Shown: positions 63,203 through 64,000 of the stretch, in pieces
How positions within the stretch are numbered: the stretch's first letter is position 1
How the letters are laid out: every line of letters begins with the position of its first letter
Assembly (NCBI GenBank): GCA_963700185.1
Contig: CAVOWP010000030.1
Span: 496,001 to 560,000 of the forward strand
Reading direction: 5' to 3'
DNA from: AP-15 sp963700185
GTDB taxonomy: Bacteria; Pseudomonadota; Alphaproteobacteria; ATCC43930; CGMCC-115725
Length of the DNA: 64,000 nt
The notes under the pieces: generated by a model
What the model was told of the DNA's origin: nothing
The model's database searches: none
What the model saw: only the letters and a program-made list of their open reading frames with translations
Made by a program: the position numbers and the translations under genes

Positions 63203-63928
63203 ATGATCGGCTGGAGAGCGCGGCTCGGCTTTCTGCTGCCGCCGGGAAACCCGACCGTTGAACCCGAGATGATCGCCCTGGCGCCGCGGGGCGTGTCGGT
63301 GCATTTCCACCGCATGACCGCACGCGGCACCACCGGTTCGCTCGAAGGCCAGGACGAGCGCAATCGTATGATGGTCGATCACATCGAGAGCAGCATCGAG
63401 CTGCTCGCGATGGTGAACCCCGATGTCATCGTCATGGCCCATACCGCGACGAGCTACTACCTTGGTCGCCAGGGCGAAGCGGATCTTCTCGCCCGGCTGC
63501 AGAGTTTGACCGGCAGGTGCGTCGTCACCGCATTCGGCTCGGTTGCACAGGCGTTGCAGCGGCTCGAAATCCGCCGGGTTGCGTTGGGGACCCCCTATTC
63601 GCCCGAGACCACTTTGCAGAGCAAGACGCACCTCGAGGCTCATGGCTTCGAGGTCGTAAACTTCGCCAATCTGCAGGGCGTTACGAACATCTACGACGAA
63701 ACCGTCGAGCGGGCTTACCGGCTCGCGCGTCTGGTCGATAGAAAGGATGCCGAGGCCGTGTTCTTGAGCGGCACGGGGATGCCGAGCCTTCCGGTTTTGG
63801 AGATGCTCGAACGGGATCTGGGAAAGCCCGTCATTTCGAGCGCATCCGCGATGATGTGGCAGGCGTTGCGTCTCGCCGGTGTCAGGCAGCCCATCCCGGG
63901 TTATGGGCGTTTGTTGACCCTATATTGA
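63203..63928 (+). CDS. Asp/Glu racemase-fold protein, maleate isomerase/AMDase-like
   Basis: 241 residues, 9 bp after the decarboxylase-like gene. GFLLPPGNPTVEPEMIALAP, NPDVIVMAHTATSYYLG and EAVFLSGTGMPSLPVLEMLE match the maleate cis-trans isomerase / arylmalonate decarboxylase family. Both positions that normally hold catalytic Cys are different: AHTATSYYLG (where ACTSGS-type sequence is usual) and LSGTGMPS (where Cys is usual). It may have another chemistry or be non-catalytic. Last gene of the operon in the window. Confidence 0.85.
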   Translation: MIGWRARLGFLLPPGNPTVEPEMIALAPRGVSVHFHRMTARGTTGSLEGQDERNRMMVDHIESSIELLAMVNPDVIVMAHTATSYYLGRQGEADLLARLQSLTGRCVVTAFGSVAQALQRLEIRRVALGTPYSPETTLQSKTHLEAHGFEVVNFANLQGVTNIYDETVERAYRLARLVDRKDAEAVFLSGTGMPSLPVLEMLERDLGKPVISSASAMMWQALRLAGVRQPIPGYGRLLTLY

Positions 63929-64000
63929 GACAGGTGGGGGCATAATTTGCGCCAGCAGAAGAATTTTATTTCGGCGGACTGAGCCTTGACCGTCGGTGCC

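Noticed and set aside
1..64000. CRISPR array or prophage
   Set aside because: No regularly spaced repeats of CRISPR size and no phage structural, integrase or lysis genes were found.

Overview
The window looks like chromosomal DNA of a GC-rich alphaproteobacterium (Hyphomicrobiales/Rhodospirillales type; inferred from gene families, not proven). Supporting signs are a kdp operon with two tiny leading genes, a GrrA/GrrM-type cyclophane peptide locus, SoxCD-like sulfite dehydrogenase with a TRAP transporter, a NodS-like methyltransferase, dodecin and mostly GC-rich codon use. A striking number of genes are broken. Single-base lesions could be sequencing errors, but several loci carry damage that cannot be, such as multi-lesion decay, an inversion and an IS insertion.

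Left part (1-12.5 kb): a minus-strand amide cluster (glutaminase, MFS exporter, asparaginase, second MFS exporter running off the left edge), a Gly-rich lipoprotein, three consecutive AraC regulators, two related small secreted proteins whose upstream leaders are also duplicated, and a RiPP locus made of a Trp/Asn/Gly-rich GrrA precursor, a radical SAM/SPASM maturase with a frameshift and internal deletion, and an exported companion protein. A scrap of a fourth AraC gene follows.

Middle part (12.5-30 kb): an AT-richer GT-C membrane glycosyltransferase, a flippase-like membrane protein and a polyprenyl-phosphate-type GT2 form a glycolipid group. Next comes a membrane-protein pseudogene whose two halves lie on opposite strands, so it was split by an inversion. 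A FadJ/FadB-type bifunctional beta-oxidation enzyme follows. Its last ~160 bp recur 5.3 kb downstream, and between the copies sits an island with a PD-(D/E)xK nuclease and a DUF1156-type DNA methylase that is both frameshifted and interrupted by an IS1595-type element. Small proteins, a CPA1 Na+/H+ antiporter with a cNMP-binding tail, a ParB-like small protein and a tyrosine phosphatase follow.

Potassium region (30.4-40.7 kb): a 27-aa leading peptide gene, kdpF, kdpA, kdpB, kdpC, kdpD (one-base frameshift), kdpE and kup, i.e. high-affinity K+ uptake with its sensor plus a second, constitutive-type K+ transporter.

Right part (40.7-64 kb): FlK-type thioesterase, amidase, methyltransferase, tRNA-Ser(GCT), uracil-DNA glycosylase, a thoroughly decayed formate dehydrogenase (fdnG/H/I) remnant with one intact small gene, an HTH protein, HtrA protease, dodecin, a C-terminally frameshifted MFS exporter, isoaspartyl peptidase and esterase. 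A long minus-strand operon then holds soxC-soxD-adenylate cyclase-dctP-dctQ-dctM and ends in a clear hairpin terminator. Divergent from it is a plus-strand catabolic operon: flavin-dependent oxidoreductase, CoA transferase, dihydroxyphthalate-decarboxylase-like protein and an Asp/Glu-racemase-fold protein lacking both expected cysteines.
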